Source of the DNA: [Mycobacterium] vasticus
Lineage (GTDB): Bacteria > Actinomycetota > Actinomycetes > Mycobacteriales > Mycobacteriaceae
Length of the DNA: 64,000 bases
Reading direction: 5' to 3'
Assembly (NCBI RefSeq): GCF_020181595.1
Contig: NZ_CP084028.1
Location: 1,391,497 to 1,455,496 of the forward strand
The notes under the pieces are model-generated. The model had not been told where the DNA came from, did not search any database, and saw only the letters and a program-made list of their open reading frames with translations. Shown here piece by piece: positions 63,745 through 64,000 of the stretch. Position 1 is the first letter of the stretch. Every line of letters begins with the position of its first letter. Both the position numbers and the translations under genes were made by a program.

Positions 63745-63747
63745 CTA
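63734..63747. promoter_or_regulatory. KstR-like operator overlapping the hsd4A-like stop codon
   Basis: TGAAACGTGTTCTA matches all eight fixed positions of the KstR consensus. It includes the TAG stop of the leftward SDR gene at 63745 and lies 217 bases upstream of the yrbE4A start. It could act with the nearer site to control mce4, although the upstream gene also belongs to the same transcription direction. Confidence 0.55.
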
Positions 63748-64000
63748 ATCGGTGTCCATCAGCTCCGAGGCGGAGAAGGTCCGCTTCGGATCGCGGCCGG
63801 AGAAGTAACTCGCCAGGGTGTCGGACAAGCCGGCCGGGTCCCATGCCTGCCCGTCGGCGCTGAACCTGGTTTCGACCGTTGGCGCGGCCATCAGCGTCAC
63901 CTCAGGTCCGTAGACCACGAAGACCTGTCCACTGACCGAGACAGACGCCGGCGCCGCCAGGAACCGGACCAGGGTCACCACATGCTCGGGCGACAGCGGG
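63745..64000 (-). CDS. Partial SDR, C-terminus (Rv3502c/hsd4A-like 17-beta-hydroxysteroid dehydrogenase)
   Basis: The frame enters from the right edge as PLSPEHVVTLVRFLAAPASV and ends at 63745. It contains VSGQVFVVYGPEVTLMAAPTVE, the C-terminal motif of the SDR that precedes the mce4 operon in M. tuberculosis. The N-terminus with the Rossmann and YxxxK motifs is outside the window. In family members the enzyme oxidises or reduces a steroid or a steroid side-chain alcohol. Only the last 84 residues or so are visible. Confidence 0.8.
   Translation of the reverse strand, partial: PLSPEHVVTLVRFLAAPASVSVSGQVFVVYGPEVTLMAAPTVETRFSADGQAWDPAGLSDTLASYFSGRDPKRTFSASELMDTD

Overview
The window is high-GC DNA from a mycobacterium (Mycobacteriaceae). 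The evidence is a PGRS-type glycine-rich surface protein, a complete mce operon of the cholesterol-importer (mce4) type with its KstR-like operators, CYP51/CYP123/CYP126-type P450s, an F420-dependent oxidoreductase family member, PhoPR, and dense genes with 1-4 bp stop/start overlaps. The species cannot be fixed from sequence reading alone. Rv numbers below are orthology guesses from memory of M. tuberculosis H37Rv, not database results.

Layout. (1) 1-5300: start of an unidentified gene, a PGRS protein of 1300 residues, then purQ and purS. (2) 5386-12600: metal-dependent hydrolase, LLM-class oxidoreductase with a TetR regulator, FAD-binding dehydrogenase, deacetylase-like protein, then DUF2254 / glutathione peroxidase / DoxX genes. 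(3) 12593-24822: prolyl oligopeptidase and purC; membrane protein plus a two-gene potassium-channel unit; CYP126-like P450, purB, pntB, pntA and a TetR regulator. (4) 24910-28321: Tat-exported esterase, a secreted protein of three ~175-residue modules, and a membrane-anchored hypothetical protein. (5) 28342-41429: two divergent operons. Leftward run aldehyde dehydrogenase, SDR, HIBADH-like, CMD-like, SDR and purD; rightward run tetR, cyp123, SDR, cyp51, ferredoxin, NTF2-like, a third P450 and an NDMA-type alcohol dehydrogenase. (6) 41439-45636: YceI, HIT, phoR, phoP, a decapeptide-repeat protein and tRNA-Thr(TGT). (7) 45647-51029: an island of steroid/terpenoid-type catabolic genes (C-C hydrolase, Baeyer-Villiger monooxygenase, two SDRs, enoyl-CoA hydratase). 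(8) 51075-64000: an Rv3489-like small gene, otsA, and the leftward mce4 operon (hsd4A end, yrbE4A, yrbE4B, mce4A-F, two Mce-associated proteins).

Blocks 1-6 largely follow the Rv0788 to Rv0756c gene order in reverse, and block 8 follows Rv3489 to Rv3502c. The join lies in the tRNA-Thr / catabolic-island region. A pntAB-tetR unit (Rv0155-Rv0158-like) sits inside the first block beside purB. How it works together: purine synthesis genes (purQ, S, C, B, D) are scattered among redox genes; the tetR-centred divergent cluster looks like an uncharacterised oxidative pathway with three P450s and one ferredoxin; the right end supplies sterol uptake (Mce4) and probable side-chain or ring catabolism under a KstR-like repressor.

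Every gap between genes is shorter than 300 bases. The longer ones (132-371, 25753-26017, 46508-46709, 63518-63744) are described below. I saw no insertion sequence, prophage, CRISPR array or frameshifted gene.
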